From the NCBI GenBank assembly GCA_019828545.1, contig JACVRA010000057.1, positions 225,488 through 289,487 on the forward strand: a DNA stretch of 64,000 nucleotides, read 5' to 3'. The stretch's first letter is position 1; the number at the start of each line of letters is the position of its first letter. A model generated the notes under the pieces. It searched no databases, had not been told where the DNA came from, and saw only the letters and a list, made by a program, of their open reading frames with translations. The position numbers and the translations under genes are program-made. Source of the DNA: Paracamarosporium sp. OC-R06-R3. Its lineage: Eukaryota; Ascomycota; Dothideomycetes; Pleosporales; Didymosphaeriaceae. Of the stretch, positions 1 to 9,936 are shown in pieces.

Positions 1-424
1 AATCCCATTGAGCATGGGCGCTAGTGGGGTTGCGATGGCGGTCTTTGGCGCGTCTTGCTTCGCGCAGCCTTGGACGTCGCCATCATTCGTAGTCTCTGCC
101 TCAGCCTTGGGTTGGCAGGTTATGAATGATGTTACGGGATTGATCAACAACAAGGAAAGTATTGGGTTCGCTGTAAGCTTTATATCTTACACATTGACAC
201 TGTTTGTCATGGCTAATCCACTTGCCTAGGCTCACTTAACTGGTGCTGCTTTCGGAGCCCTCTATGCCGGCTTGAATGCTGACCACTATCTTTGGTCCAA
301 TCTTGTTCGTCTATTCAGTGGGAATATCGGCGAACGAGATATGCCTAAGCCTCCTACTCAAGGCGGTGAGCCAGGAGATCTCGATCTCGATGAGATTGTT
401 CGTCGATTGAACTCATCAGTTTGA
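1..424 (+). CDS. Rhomboid family intramembrane serine protease, C-terminal part (5' end outside window)
   Basis: Exons <1..172 and 230..424, joined by a 57-bp phase-0 intron (GTAAGC...CTAG). The first exon carries the motif MGASGV, which fits the rhomboid GxSG active-site serine. The second exon opens with AHLTGAAFGALYAG, the TM6 helix with the catalytic histidine followed by the small-residue packing motif. The protein ends in a soluble acidic tail (about 45 residues). Rhomboids cleave membrane-anchored substrates within the bilayer. The spacing of the serine and histidine helices resembles mitochondrial Pcp1-type rhomboids, so an inner-membrane role is likely, but the N-terminal targeting region is not visible. 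Nothing visible is broken; only the window edge truncates it. Confidence 0.8.
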
Positions 425-1700
425 GCATCAAAATCCAATGATGTCACATGCTACCGAAACGCATCTCTACCAAAAATAGCTTTCGATGTCTAACATAGTC
501 TTCGAATTTCTCAAAATACTAGACGGCGTTTGGTCGAACTATACCAGGCCACGTCTTTCAACGATTATCGACTCATCGGCTTCGGCGATTTGAAGATTTT
601 GGAGTTCAGAAATCCCCTCAATATCATAACTCTCGCCTAATCTCTAAGTCCAGAGCCAGCGAAGCTTGCCCGTGCCGCTGGACCTTGGTGGACTAATATC
701 CATCTGGCTACGGTGGTACGAAAGGAATCGGAAGATATGCCGTGATCTACATCTTCCCCGGATACGCAACAACTACCAGAATTTGGCTAGCAATGCTGCT
801 TGCGTTCTGTACACTCGAGCTCTACTACATTACGACTTTTACCTCACCGCTCTCCTACGTCTAGACATGTAGACAGAAGTAGCAACTCTTGTAGCTGTCT
901 GCAAAAATCTACGCCCAATGTTCAAGGAATTGGTTCTGAGCACAAGGGAACACGGTCGAGAGATTAGAATTGGGGGAAGGGGATACTGATGTGATGGTGG
1001 GAGAACGGCAATGGACTAGTACAATCGTGGATTGCTATGGTCTGTCTTGAGAGGGACGAGCATACGCTTGGAGGTGCGCTCTTCAGGTACAACTCTGAGT
1101 GCAGAGTGTTCGAGACTACGTAATGTTACTGTCTGAGTTCGAACCTATAAGGAAAGCATGGGTAGACTACATGGACGAGCATGAAGACATAATAGGATGG
1201 ACATGTATGTTCAGACATAAGTATAATCTGAATTGTGACTGATTAAAGACAAGAAGTGACGAAAGGAGTTTACACAGGCATCAATGGGGGCCTTGCTCTC
1301 TCGGCATTTACACTAAAGCTGAATGTCATGTATTGTCATTCCAATCGTTGTCGGTGGCAATCAGAAGGTGTATAGTCATACACGATCATTCCAGCGGCCT
1401 TTCTCCTAATCTAGGAGATGTTACTTCATCTATCTCCCTCAGCCTACTGTAATAGCTTAATATTCAGAAAGCAAATCATCTGACGAATGAATTGATCAGT
1501 CGTAGCGGGTGAGTCAGATCTTAAGATCCTCCTAGTTGGTTCACGTACCACATGTTAACCTAGGTTATAATGGATGAAGGCAAGCAGACACAAATAAAAT
1601 ACTAAGTATTACACTTCACTCGTATACAATTGGTCTCATTACTCTGCGTCCCAGGTCTCACTTTGATATACAGTCACCAGAACCCCCAAACTTCCTCATC
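425..1700. other. Intergenic, with one degenerate reading frame
   Basis: Between the rhomboid stop and the PLD-like gene stop. Apart from the decayed frame at 666-989 I see no gene, RNA or repeat here. Composition is AT-rich compared with flanking exons. Confidence 0.5.
666..989 (+). pseudogene. Degenerate open frame, possible gene remnant
   Basis: One frame stays open from 666 to 989 except for a single TAG at 870-872. The part after the stop (TEVATLVAVCKNLRPMFKEL onward) reads as amphipathic, protein-like sequence and ends at TGA 987-989. Upstream, protein-like sequence (for example AAGPWWTNIHLATVVRKESE) continues in a different frame, suggesting at least one frameshift as well. The leucine-rich helical style resembles fungal F-box/LRR-like proteins, but I recognise no family. 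It could equally be chance. Confidence 0.25.
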
Positions 1701-3359
1701 TCACTGCACGCTATCATACACAAGCCTCGACCTCCCCTCCATCGCCCGATCCAGAACGCTTTCTACCTGCTTGACAAGTGCTTTATCGAAGAAAGCGACG
1801 CCTAACTCTTGGCTTGTGAACCAGCTCGCTCGATCAAGGTTTCCTGACCCTAACACCACGACTTCGCCATCTGCAATGGTCATCTTCAGATGGCTTTGTT
1901 GCGGTTCACCACCCTCTTTGCCACGTCCTTTGAGACCCCCAACAGGCTCAAAGTACGATATTCTTAGCCGGCCTAGTGGAGGCGGGGCGATTGCCGCTTC
2001 CTCGTCACTTGCTGGACGACGGAATGTACGGTCACTGGAAAGGATTGTTAGTACACCGGCTTCCAAACTGCATATTCAAGACTATGCAACATACCTAAAT
2101 GCTTGCCCTCGTAGTGCATCTCTCGCAAGTTTCTTGTGGCGCTTGATGAGGGTTTTGACGCAGCGTGAGGTTGTGGTACCGGCTGTGACGAGTTGTTCCA
2201 ATATCATGAGTCGCTCAGAGGTCACAATGTGCACGTCCACACCTCGTGCTAAAGCTTTCAAGATGGAGGTAAGGACAGGTGGTGAGGTAAGATTCGGAGA
2301 TTGTATGCGTATGTTTCTTTCTGCTTTTGCTAGCAATGTGAGGACGAAGGCGTTGAGTGGAGTCGGAGGCGCAGAGATTGCGGAGGATGAGGCGAAAGGC
2401 TGGAAACGCGGATTCCGTCTGTGAGGGGAAGGTAAGAATATGGTGGGGATGTTGGAGAAGGGCGATGTGGTGGAAGCTGTCGAGAAATGTGCGATAACGT
2501 GCCCATGTCCTATTTCATGCGTCTCCGCGGCATCAGCATGCCAAGAGTTGGAATCGCCTTCAATTGTTGCAGGCAATGAAGGCATCTCCGTTCGTAACCA
2601 GAACTCTTCATAGAACTTGGTGAACTGCTGAACAATAGGGCCGAAGAGCGTGATGGCGCCTTCGAACCACTCTTCCCAACTGATATTGCAGGAAGGTAAA
2701 ACAACGGATTGGCGGTCGATGATGATGAATTTGGGATGCATAACACTAAACGGGAGCACAAATATGGACTTAATCTGAAGATCGAGACCGCCGAGTTCGC
2801 TTGGGTCTGGCAGTCCGAACCGTTTGGTCCATGAACTAGTGGGATATATCTGGCCCGACATTGATTGCTTGTGGAATAATTTTTGGAATAGCGAAGATGA
2901 CGAGAAGCAGAAGCGTACTCTTATTTTCTCTGTTCCGCGTCGGATGGCTTTCTCGGAGAGCTTCCGCAAGACCGTGTTCAACGTTTTAAGGGTGGATGAG
3001 CGGGCCCAGAAGCAGGTCACGAGAAGAAGCTCGTGGTTCGTAGCCTCCAGCAGTGGTGCAAGCGATCGGTAGACAGCATCTCCAGTTCCGGTCATGAACG
3101 AGCTTACAGAAGATTTCGAGATCAAGGATCGTGGGTACTTGGCGTAGTAGTTTGGGTCATCTTGATGGTTGACATGTGTCGCCTCATCTAAGGTTCTGAT
3201 GAACGGCTCTTGAAATGGCGATGGAGCGGGTGCCAGTGTGGGTTGCGGCATGTTACCCCTAATCCAGTAATGAGGCAGGACCGAAGCCCATCCAGGGAGA
3301 GGTCGTCTGCTTTGATCTATGAGCATTCGGCTTAGTATGTGGGAGCTCATGATGAACAT
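1701..3359 (-). CDS. Phospholipase D-fold (HKD) protein
   Basis: Exons complement(3359..2095, 2034..1701), 532 residues. The 60-bp phase-2 intron has GTATGT, a CTAAC branch site and CAG; splicing restores the frame exactly. Two HxKxxxxD motifs are visible: H208-K210-D215 (HPKFIIID) and H470-K472-D477 (HLKMTIAD), the second followed by GSGNLDRASW, the canonical GSxNxD continuation. Two HKD half-sites form one active site in the PLD superfamily, which acts on phosphodiester bonds in lipids or nucleic acids. The N-terminus (about 60 residues) is weakly hydrophobic, with no clear signal peptide. I cannot tell lipid from nuclease activity; the domain style is that of PLDc_2 proteins rather than classical PX/PH phospholipase D. 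Divergent from RRP4 with a 492-bp shared upstream region. Confidence 0.8.
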
Positions 3360-3851
3360 ACTAGTATAGTCGGGCTTATAGAGAATCTTGATTCATATAC
3401 ATTGTCGACTCAATGGTTTGGGTATTTGTCTTAGTATGGAGGACTCAAACTTTTGACCGCGCGCTAAAGGAAGACAGCAAACGTATCACGAATCTAGAGC
3501 ACCTGATCGAAGAGCAATATGTCACCTGACTCTTTCGGAGTGGAACATTAGGAGGCAGGGAATGTCTACTGGATGAGATGACGTTGACGAGGGTGGCGCG
3601 AGTGGCTGGTACCGGACCTCCATCGTACCCGCCCTGTGCGCTAGTCTCTTTCCGCACGCAGCCAGCAAGGGTAGCTTGTACCAAAGATATCCCCGCCAAA
3701 ATTTCGAGAGCTCCAACACGACGCAATCCTCCCGCGCATCCCGCCAGCATATACTTCTCGAAGCCTCCCACAATTTCCAAGCGCCTACATTCACGCGCGC
3801 GACATCGTACAAAACTCACGCACACACGGCAGCGGCGCCGCGCCAGTCACA
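3360..3851. promoter_or_regulatory. Shared upstream region of the PLD-like gene and RRP4
   Basis: 492 bp between two divergently transcribed start codons, so it must hold both promoters. No TATA box stands out. Short reading frames on both strands here have no recognisable product. Confidence 0.45.
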
Positions 3852-4868
3852 ATGCCCATCACTATCCTCCCGCCTTCCGCGCCGATCGCAGCAGCCCACC
3901 TCAAGCATGACGACTCTGACGAAGATATGAGCGACGATGAAGGACTCCCTGTTCAGAATGCAACTTCCATCGTAACACCGGGCGAGACTGTAACCTCCGA
4001 TCCGCAATGGATGCGCGGTCACGGCACCTACGTCCCGGCCGAAACCACAACCATCATCTCCACCGTAGCCGGGCACCTGCACAAAACCAATAAGCTGCTC
4101 TCGGTTCAACCTCTACGCGCACGCTATACCCCAGAAATTGGTGATCTCGTTGTCGGTCGCATTGTCTCGGTTCAAACAAAAAAATGGACTGTGGATATAG
4201 CAGCGCCGATGCTTGCAAGCCTACCATTGAGCGCGATCAATCTGCCCGGCGGAATACTGCGAAGAAGGACGGCTGTCGATGAGCTGAACATCAGGACATT
4301 TTTTAGTGAGGGCGATTTGCTGGTTGCCGAGGTGCAGAGTTTGCATGGGGATAACACAGCCAGTTTGCACACGAGAAGTCTGAAGTATGGGAAATTGAGG
4401 AATGGGCTGTTCACTAGCCTTAGTGGGGCTGGTGGCGGGATCCTGTCAAGGAGAGGAGGCGTAGTGAGGTCGAAGCGGCAGACGTTTACTCTTCAAACTT
4501 CAGCAGGCGAGATTGACGTTGTATTGGGTGTTAACGGGTACATATTTGTCTCCGCGCACGTTAAGTCGAAACAAGATGAAAAGGACTTCAGTATCACTTC
4601 CCTTGAACAGAGTGTCTCAGAGACGCTGTATTCGAGCCAGAACGATGAGATTGAGCCGGGTCTTGCGAAGGAGATCACGAGGGTCAGCACCTTGGTCAAG
4701 GGGCTCGTAGCATGTGGGCGCCGCGTCGATGAAGACATGATCGTGCGCGTATACGAGGGTGCTGTGGACTTGGAAGCTGAGGAGAAGGTCATGGGTAGTA
4801 CGGACCGGGCTGGCGGCACGAAAGGTATTGTAGAAGCAGTACTGGGTCGCTTGGAAATGGGCGGCTGA
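3852..4868 (+). CDS. RRP4: Exosome complex RNA-binding cap subunit RRP4
   Basis: Intronless, 338 residues. RRP4 is an S1/KH cap subunit of the nuclear and cytoplasmic RNA exosome; it binds RNA and guides it into the 9-subunit barrel for 3'-5' decay and processing. Visible features: an acidic N-terminal stretch (HDDSDEDMSDDEG), the start of the RRP4 N-terminal domain (MRGHGTY, then TNKLLSVQPLRARYTPEIGD), the S1-like strand pattern GDLVVGRIVSVQTKKWTVDI, the SLHTRSLKYGKLRNG segment typical of RRP4, and a C-terminal KH-like domain containing GVNGYIFVSAHVK in place of the nucleic-acid-binding GxxG loop. The ATG is in good context (CACAATGC). Length fits fungal RRP4. Confidence 0.92.
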   Translation: MPITILPPSAPIAAAHLKHDDSDEDMSDDEGLPVQNATSIVTPGETVTSDPQWMRGHGTYVPAETTTIISTVAGHLHKTNKLLSVQPLRARYTPEIGDLVVGRIVSVQTKKWTVDIAAPMLASLPLSAINLPGGILRRRTAVDELNIRTFFSEGDLLVAEVQSLHGDNTASLHTRSLKYGKLRNGLFTSLSGAGGGILSRRGGVVRSKRQTFTLQTSAGEIDVVLGVNGYIFVSAHVKSKQDEKDFSITSLEQSVSETLYSSQNDEIEPGLAKEITRVSTLVKGLVACGRRVDEDMIVRVYEGAVDLEAEEKVMGSTDRAGGTKGIVEAVLGRLEMGG

Positions 4869-5204
4869 AGGGATAGTTGATGGATGACGGAAAGATACGA
4901 AACACATGCACATTAACATGACTGTTTTCTAAGGGCACCTGAGCCATGGAAGACACTCACACATCGGCGTCGAACACGCCGCTCGCCGACTCAGAAGAAA
5001 GCAGTACCAAACGGCTCTCCACGTCCAACGAGCGTCATCGTCGCTCGGGACAAAAGCCACATGCGTAACAAAAACAAATCATCGCACCCAGATACGGACT
5101 GACAATAGAAATTTGCACCATGGCATTATTCATGGCGCTTGTCCACTCATGACTTCTCCCGTTCTTTCCTTTCCCACCAGCTCCATGCCTCTTCTTCTCC
5201 TCCT
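4869..5204. other. Short intergenic stretch
   Basis: Between convergent RRP4 and the small membrane protein gene. It must contain both 3' ends. No further feature seen. Confidence 0.4.
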
Positions 5205-5555
5205 TCACAAGCCCTGCTTATACCACCTCCACCTAAACTTCTCTCCCCTCCACATCACCACCCCGTCCTCCCACTTCAAAGTCCCATTCCAAACGATATA
5301 TACAACGACAGTCACCAGCACAGTCGCGATTACCCCGAACACGATAGCGACGATGATAATTGTCGAGAGACGGGTGTCCGAGACGAAGGGTGTATTTGCT
5401 GAGTCGTCAAGGCTATTGTATGTTCAGTGGGATTGCCGAAGAGAGTGGAAGGTGAGATCAATCGAACTTTGGGCGCCAAGGAACAGCAGGAGGGTTGGAG
5501 GTGGGAAGACCTACGGATCTGGGTCGTAGATACTCTGCTGGGGCTGCGGTGGCAT
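5205..5555 (-). CDS. Small single-pass membrane protein (hand-built two-exon gene)
   Basis: Exons complement(5555..5515, 5412..5205), 82 residues. The 102-bp intron has GTAGGT and AATAG boundaries and joins GAT-CC to C-CTT in frame, giving YDPDPLDDSANTPF across the junction. A single strong transmembrane helix lies at about residues 31-55 (TIIIVAIVFGVIATVLVTVV then VYIVW), followed by a 27-residue Trp/Lys/Arg-rich tail ending KFRWRWYKQGL. The polar proline-rich N-terminus suggests N-out or lumenal, tail in the cytoplasm (positive-inside rule). The frame is open 5' of the chosen ATG, so an extra upstream exon could extend the N-terminus. I recognise no family. Protein-like composition and clean splicing support a real gene. 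Confidence 0.5.
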
Positions 5556-6180
5556 CGTGGCTTTATGGGCGGAGTGCCCGTAAGGCTTACAGCTGGTGGT
5601 AGAATGCAATAGAAGTGGAATCTTCGCCCACGTGTGTCGACGGTTAGTATTGCGATGAGGGAGGAGCGCTTGGAGCTGTAGTATAGGAAGATGCGTTGGC
5701 GGCATAAAGCTCGCTTGCGGGAGTACTAGTGGGGGTGTTGTGTTTGCATTTGGGCGTTTGACGGAGTATGATCAAGGGAGCGAATGGCATGCAGTGGTGT
5801 GAGTTGGGCTGTCATCATACAAGGCGCAGACAGGATTAACTATGAGGAAAAAGAGGACAAAAAATGAGGATATACAGTAGAGGAATTCAGTATGTATTCG
5901 TCGACGCTATAGACGCATTACTTCTCCAGCAAAAATGAAAAACAAACGACAGCCGCCAAACCGGCACTCTTATCTCCCAGTACGCTGACAGGGAACCGCA
6001 CTATGCGCCTGCGTACGCTGGAACCTTACGAAAAGTCACCATCTCACACATATCGAACACCCACCGGAGCGTAGAAAAGAGCATACGAGGCGATACTCAG
6101 GACGATCAATCGTACTGTCGGGCGAGTCTAACAGTGCTCGACTCGACTCCACAATCGGAGGAGTCAAAGGCACCGCAACT
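5556..6180. other. Intergenic, upstream of the small membrane gene and 3' of wetA
   Basis: Holds the promoter or upstream exon of the minus-strand small membrane protein and the wetA 3' end. A CTAAC branch-like motif followed by CACCAG lies just upstream of the small gene and may mark an unresolved 5' intron. Confidence 0.35.
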
Positions 6181-7896
6181 CTAGCCCTCCAGCGCAAGCA
6201 ATCCCTCCTTCTCGAGCCGCCAAAGGTCCCCTCCCGCTTCCATTACTGCCTTCACCGCCGCCTGGCTCAATTTTCTCCTCTTCTCCGCCGCCTCCTTCTC
6301 CCGCCTCGCTTTGGTCTTGGAACTCCCACTCGGCGCAACACCCGTCAATATTTTCCTGCTGTCGTCCGGTGTGAAGTTGACGAATCCACCACCCAGAGAT
6401 GCACCTCGAGCGGCAATATGCGAGGAATGCTGACTGGAACCTGAGGATTTGCGGCGGGACGTGGTGCGGTTGTGGGGATGGGAAGAGTGTCGACGCCTCG
6501 TGAAGCGTGGCTGCGGCGACAAAGAGGGAGAGCGTGAGGGCGGGTTAGCAGGTCCGTGGCCAATCGGTATTCCTGGGGTTGTAGGGTAGACGGCGGCATA
6601 GGGCGGCATATCGAAGGACGAGGCTGAGTGTGACAGACCGTTTTGGCTACCGTTGAGCTCCTGTCCGAATCCCCCAAAACTGGCACTGTCGCACGAAATG
6701 CCTAGCCCAGTCACTGAGTTCGATGTTGTGCTGTATCCCATGTTCTGACTAGCTGATCGGGACTGCGAGCCATGGTAGGTAGAGGGTGTGGAGGGTTGAG
6801 TCACGGGTATTGAGTTTGGGTTTGTTCCATTGTTCCACCAACCGGTAGCCTTGGATCCAGTTTGGAAATCAGGTGAGGAGAATGAACCATATTCTACGTT
6901 GGGTGACGGTTCGGAGCCCCATGTAGCAACAGGCATTCGGTTTGACGAGGGCGGGGTTTGCAAGGCTGAAAGAGCCGCATTTGTGATGTACGCGCCAGCC
7001 ATGCCGTCGTTGGAGAATTGAAATGAGCTCGTCATCCCATTTTGCGAGTTGATCTCTATTGCAGGCGATGATTGGGGTGTGAGCTGGTAGTTTGCAGACG
7101 GAATTCCCGGCGAGGATACGGCGTCGCCTGTCAGTGGAGACACGGCGATGGTGTAAGGCTGTGTTTCACGGGGAAAGAAATCGTTTGAGTGTTCGTCCTG
7201 GATGAGCTTGTTTGATGGGGGTGGAGATTGAATGCCGTTTGGTGGCATATGAAGATTGAACGCCTCGGCCCCGGTGTCCATTTTACGGGTCCAAATGTCC
7301 TGGAAGCCTGCGCGGTAGGTTGAAGGTCGCATCATTCTGACGACAGTGCTCGAACTCGCAGATCTCTTATGGGCGGTCTTATGAACTCCGTGACGAACTG
7401 ACCGGTCCGGGCTCGACCTAGCCTTTCTGCTAGGCTTCGCAACCTGCGCTTTTGGAGTGGAAGGCTGGGAGGCAGCTCGTGGGTCGGAATCATCCAATAT
7501 AAACAATTCTTCAAAACCGCACAGTATTGGATCACTCAAGCTAGCCTTGCCATCACTTTGAGGGTAAACAGAAGAAGAGTTATTGTCGATGAGGGGCGAG
7601 GCTACGTTTTGTTCCTCAAGTGGTTGGACAGCCTTATGCCAAGCGACATCCTCGTTCGAAGTATCCCAATTGGGCAAGGTGGTGGTGTCGCACGGGTCGC
7701 CTCCGTTCGAGCAAGGCTCCTCAAAGAGATACGAAAGATCCTCGGAGCTGGACGGGCCCGTGGTAGCATTGCTGTACTGCTGAAACAAGCCTGTCTCAAC
7801 GGTTTGGTCAAATAGTTGATCTAGGTCGATAGCCTCGATCTCTTTGTCGATGTTCGTCCGCATTGGGAAGCTGGTTTGCGCGAGTAGGGAGGTCAT
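6181..7896 (-). CDS. wetA: Conidium maturation regulator WetA
   Basis: Single exon, 571 residues from ATG 7896. WetA acts downstream of BrlA and AbaA in conidiation; it controls spore wall completion, trehalose accumulation and dormancy and binds DNA. Diagnostic is the C-terminal ESC1/WetA-related domain (last ~55 residues): GVAPSGSSKTKARREKEAAE, then KRRKLSQAAVKAVMEAGGD and LEKEGLL. The N-terminus has the conserved acidic DLDQLFDQTVE patch, and the middle is Ser/Pro/Asn-rich with a basic RRRHSSHPHNRTTSRRKSSG stretch (putative NLS). The frame remains open upstream to 8064 but that extension (LQPSARYNCHIF...) looks like 5' UTR; the chosen start leads directly into the conserved MTSLLAQTSF. A later ATG (MRTNIDKE) is possible. 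Confidence 0.85.
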   Translation of the reverse strand: MTSLLAQTSFPMRTNIDKEIEAIDLDQLFDQTVETGLFQQYSNATTGPSSSEDLSYLFEEPCSNGGDPCDTTTLPNWDTSNEDVAWHKAVQPLEEQNVASPLIDNNSSSVYPQSDGKASLSDPILCGFEELFILDDSDPRAASQPSTPKAQVAKPSRKARSSPDRSVRHGVHKTAHKRSASSSTVVRMMRPSTYRAGFQDIWTRKMDTGAEAFNLHMPPNGIQSPPPSNKLIQDEHSNDFFPRETQPYTIAVSPLTGDAVSSPGIPSANYQLTPQSSPAIEINSQNGMTSSFQFSNDGMAGAYITNAALSALQTPPSSNRMPVATWGSEPSPNVEYGSFSSPDFQTGSKATGWWNNGTNPNSIPVTQPSTPSTYHGSQSRSASQNMGYSTTSNSVTGLGISCDSASFGGFGQELNGSQNGLSHSASSFDMPPYAAVYPTTPGIPIGHGPANPPSRSPSLSPQPRFTRRRHSSHPHNRTTSRRKSSGSSQHSSHIAARGASLGGGFVNFTPDDSRKILTGVAPSGSSKTKARREKEAAEKRRKLSQAAVKAVMEAGGDLWRLEKEGLLALEG

Positions 7897-9258
7897 GAAG
7901 GTGCTGACTTTCACGTGTGCTGCGATTCCCAGGTTACTGGGAAGTGTGCGCGAAGCAAGTTTTCCGCGAGGGAGGCGGAAATAGAGTGCGAAAATGTGGC
8001 AATTGTACCTTGCAGAGGGCTGCAGCAATATCTGGGACGAACGCACCAATGGTACGAAAAGCAAACATGGTAAACAAATAGACGAACAAACCTATACTCG
8101 ATATATACTGCTGCGCGTCGGTGCGATGAGGTTCCTGCCAGCCTCATCGATTGCTGGAATGCGAAATGCTATACTTAGCGATTGAGCGAGGAATGGATGT
8201 TGACATAAGCCAGAACCTGGTGACGACAGGCGGTTTGGCTATTTTGCATGGTTCGTCTACAGTCCAAACGGTCGGCTAGACCTGCGGGAGGCTGGGAATA
8301 GTGCAAGTGTGGCGATAGTGGGCGAGCATGCCGCAAACAGCCATTTGGCGGGTCTCCACGTTGCATTCCAGGGCCCAACCGCCTGGCACTTAACAACCGC
8401 GGGGCACATCACAGCAAAATTCTCTTGTTGGGAAGCTCTCTGATCGCTCGCTGAAGGCAGCAGTGACAGGCAGCTTGTGGTCTCTGATGGACTTCCATAC
8501 GGCAACATGTAGTGTGGGCGCACTGGTTACCTCTTGCAATATCTCTTCTAAACGCATACCGCTCCTATCGAATGCCGAAAGTCGATGTGGTTGGCAAGCT
8601 TCCGGCTCTGCTGTTCCAGCTGAACGGAATGAAATGGTGGCAGGCCGCAAACAGACGAGTGCCCAAGCGACTGGCCGGCAATACATAGAAACGAGACGGT
8701 GGAAATTAGAGACTATGACTCAAACGAACAGTAATCAAAGTAACGATGCAAAACTTGCGTGATGTGAGGTCCGTGGAAGTGGGTGAAAGGCACTGTTACA
8801 ACGGGTGAGACTAGCTCAGCGGGTCCTCGAGGGTCGAAGTTATGATGTCGAATGAGACGAATCACTGTCATGTGCGTCGTCCGGTAGCGCTTGCCATGGT
8901 TAGCGTATGGTTCTGACAGGATTGCATTCCCGAATATGGTTCGACAACTGATGTCGCGGCAACGTCCGGTGAGAAGAGGGAGATAGTCGCTCGATAGGAG
9001 GTTGGAGATGAATGTAGCCGTTGAGCGCATAGGCCATGCCTGCTCCGTATCTTCGCGACTGCTCCGGACAATGCAATCACGACTCCCAGAGGTCTGGCGG
9101 GCGGCATCAACTCCACGAGGTACACGAGCTCACGACGCACAGCAGCATCCGCGCATAGCATTCTGGGTCTTCCCATCCATCCTGTTTCTTGTTATTTTTT
9201 GACCATTCAGTAGCACCGCATCGTACCGAGCATAATTTAGCATCCGTATACCAGCGCA
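7897..9258. promoter_or_regulatory. Long wetA/TMEM234 divergent upstream region with AbaA-type and BrlA-type motifs
   Basis: 1362 bp with no convincing gene. It contains six copies of CATTCY (the AbaA/TEA-factor response element) on either strand: 8156-8161, 8190-8195, 8364-8369, 8626-8631, 8925-8930 and 9159-9164. It also contains two matches to the BrlA element MRAGGGR (CGAGGGA near 7968, AGAGGGA at 8975-8981). The motif definitions are from Aspergillus; assignment here is inference. Confidence 0.45.
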
Positions 9259-9903
9259 ATGGATCCCGACACGCCCACCGCCACGCCCGTCCCGCAACCC
9301 TCCCTCTTCCGCTGGATCCTGGGTTTCCTTATGGTAGGAGCCTGCTGGGGTCTGACAACGCCCTTCATGCGCCGTGCAGCTATGAACTATACGCCTCCAG
9401 CGCGGCCATCGCTCGCAGACCCGAATAATTCATGGCTGAAGAAGAAGGTCCTGGGGATATGGTATGCGGTAATTGGGGTGCTGAGTCGGCCGGCCTACGC
9501 AGTACCGTTCTTGTTGAATGTCACGGGGAGTATTTGGTTCTTTATATTGATCGGGCAAGCTGGTAGGACAAGAACAGAGACGAGAATTTGAAAGGCGCTA
9601 ACGAGGACAGAATTGAGTCTTACCGTGCCAATTACGAATTCGTTAGCATTTTTGTTTACAGTGCTAGGAGAGTGGTGGGCGGAGAAGAAGATAATAAGCA
9701 GAGGTGAGTTTCGTCGCACTGTACTTGAAGCAAACTTGGGCAGGTATGGTGGGACGAATCGCCGGCTACACATTTCAAATAACGTGCAGCCTCATGCAAC
9801 TGAACCAGCTCTGTAAAGCTTCAACTAACAACGAATAGATACATGGATAGGCATGGCCTTCGTGCTCGCCGGTATAGCATTATGTGTACAAAGCAAGTCA
9901 TAG
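9259..9903 (+). CDS. TMEM234-like small multi-pass membrane protein
   Basis: Exons 9259..9562, 9611..9703, 9839..9903; 153 residues. Introns are GTAGGA...GCTAAC...ACAG and GTGAGT...CTAAC...ATAG, and both preserve frame. Four hydrophobic segments: near residues 13-31 (WILGFLMVGACWGLTTPFMR), 70-98, LTVPITNSLAFLFTVLGEWW, and the last helix WIGMAFVLAGIALCVQSKS. The ACWGLTTPFMRR start, the VPITNSLAF motif and the terminal GMA-x3-AGIALC helix are those of the TMEM234/UPF0546 family, a half-size relative of drug/metabolite transporters with unknown substrate. Family length is about 130-160, so this is complete. Divergent from wetA. Confidence 0.75.
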
Positions 9904-9936
9904 TTCCAACAGCAATACCATCTCCATCGCAATGCA

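Noticed and set aside
1630..2424. 264-codon plus-strand frame
   Set aside because: Antisense to the PLD-like gene, whose HKD motifs and intron fix the coding strand.
7897..8064. N-terminal extension of WetA
   Set aside because: The frame is open but the sequence is unlike WetA; the conserved part begins at ATG 7896.
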